From Piscicola geometra (taxonomy: Eukaryota > Annelida > Clitellata > Hirudinida > Piscicolidae), in contig OX030955.1 in the NCBI GenBank assembly GCA_943735955.1, forward strand, positions 2,186,734 through 2,250,733: DNA of 64,000 bases, given 5' to 3'. A model generated the notes under the pieces. It saw only the letters and a program-made list of their open reading frames with translations, was not told the origin of the DNA and did not search any database. Shown here one piece after another: positions 63,888 to 64,000 of the stretch (within the stretch, counting starts at the first letter, position 1; the number at the start of each line of letters is the position of its first letter). Both the position numbers and the translations under genes were made by a program.

Positions 63888-64000
63888 TTATCCCGAAGTT
63901 TCCATCGTTTCCTCGTAAGAGTGCTGACGGCCGGATGTATTCGAGACATTGCCATCATCGTCATCATCATCATCTCCATCATCGTCATCATCACCCTCGT
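63888..64000 (-). CDS. Possible last coding exon of an unidentified gene (acidic C-terminus)
   Basis: Open on the minus strand from the window edge to a TAA at 63,888-63,890. It reads an Asp-rich run followed by GNVSNTSGRQHSYEETMETSG. The Asp run comes from a GAT repeat, so this may be simple sequence rather than coding; the non-repetitive tail gives slight support. Confidence 0.3.
   Translation of the reverse strand, partial: EGDDDDDGDDDDDDDGNVSNTSGRQHSYEETMETSG

Overview
The window is animal nuclear DNA. It is AT-rich (roughly two thirds A+T by eye), has many small exons with GT-AG introns, and is crowded with micro- and minisatellites. Five protein genes and one tRNA gene can be read, all as spliced models I assembled by hand from splice signals and reading phase. 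The proteins resemble bilaterian nervous-system and housekeeping genes. A Nav1-type sodium channel with vertebrate-like exon structure, a canonical netrin and giant Asn/Gln-rich reading frames fit a lophotrochozoan; an annelid such as a leech is my best guess, but this is inference.

Layout. 69-18,354 (minus): 5' two thirds of a voltage-gated sodium channel gene (N-terminus, domains I-III and the III-IV inactivation linker; domain IV lies beyond the left edge). A tRNA-Val(AAC) gene is nested in one intron, and another intron is a textbook U12-type AT-AC intron. 18,355-25,528: gene-poor spacer with satellites. 25,529-31,389 (minus): canonical nuclear poly(A) polymerase. 32,415-35,102 (minus): mitochondrial-type methylenetetrahydrofolate dehydrogenase/cyclohydrolase (MTHFD2-like), first exon not found. 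35,103-38,195: head-to-head spacer. 38,196-43,961 (plus): complete netrin of 934 residues with a large insertion in domain VI. 46,325-58,661 (minus): an unrecognised 3,633-residue low-complexity nuclear-type protein, most of it in one 8.3-kb exon. 59,717-62,921 (plus): ribosome biogenesis factor BRX1, divergent from the giant gene. 62,922-64,000: spacer with a possible small transposon and a possible last exon of another minus-strand gene.

The genes do not form a pathway; this is an ordinary mixed eukaryotic neighbourhood. Three things stand out. First, the sodium channel carries Met-Leu-Met where the inactivation particle is normally Ile-Phe-Met or Met-Phe-Met. Second, minisatellites have grown directly on splice sites: a 5' splice site repeated about 14 times in BRX1, a 3' splice site repeated four times in the poly(A) polymerase gene and twice in MTHFD2. 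Third, several introns are filled with satellite DNA that contains no AG on the transcribed strand for 166-580 nt before the real acceptor, as though selected to stay invisible to the splicing machinery. Netrin also has a novel Cys-rich insertion. No CRISPR array, phage or bacterial feature is present.
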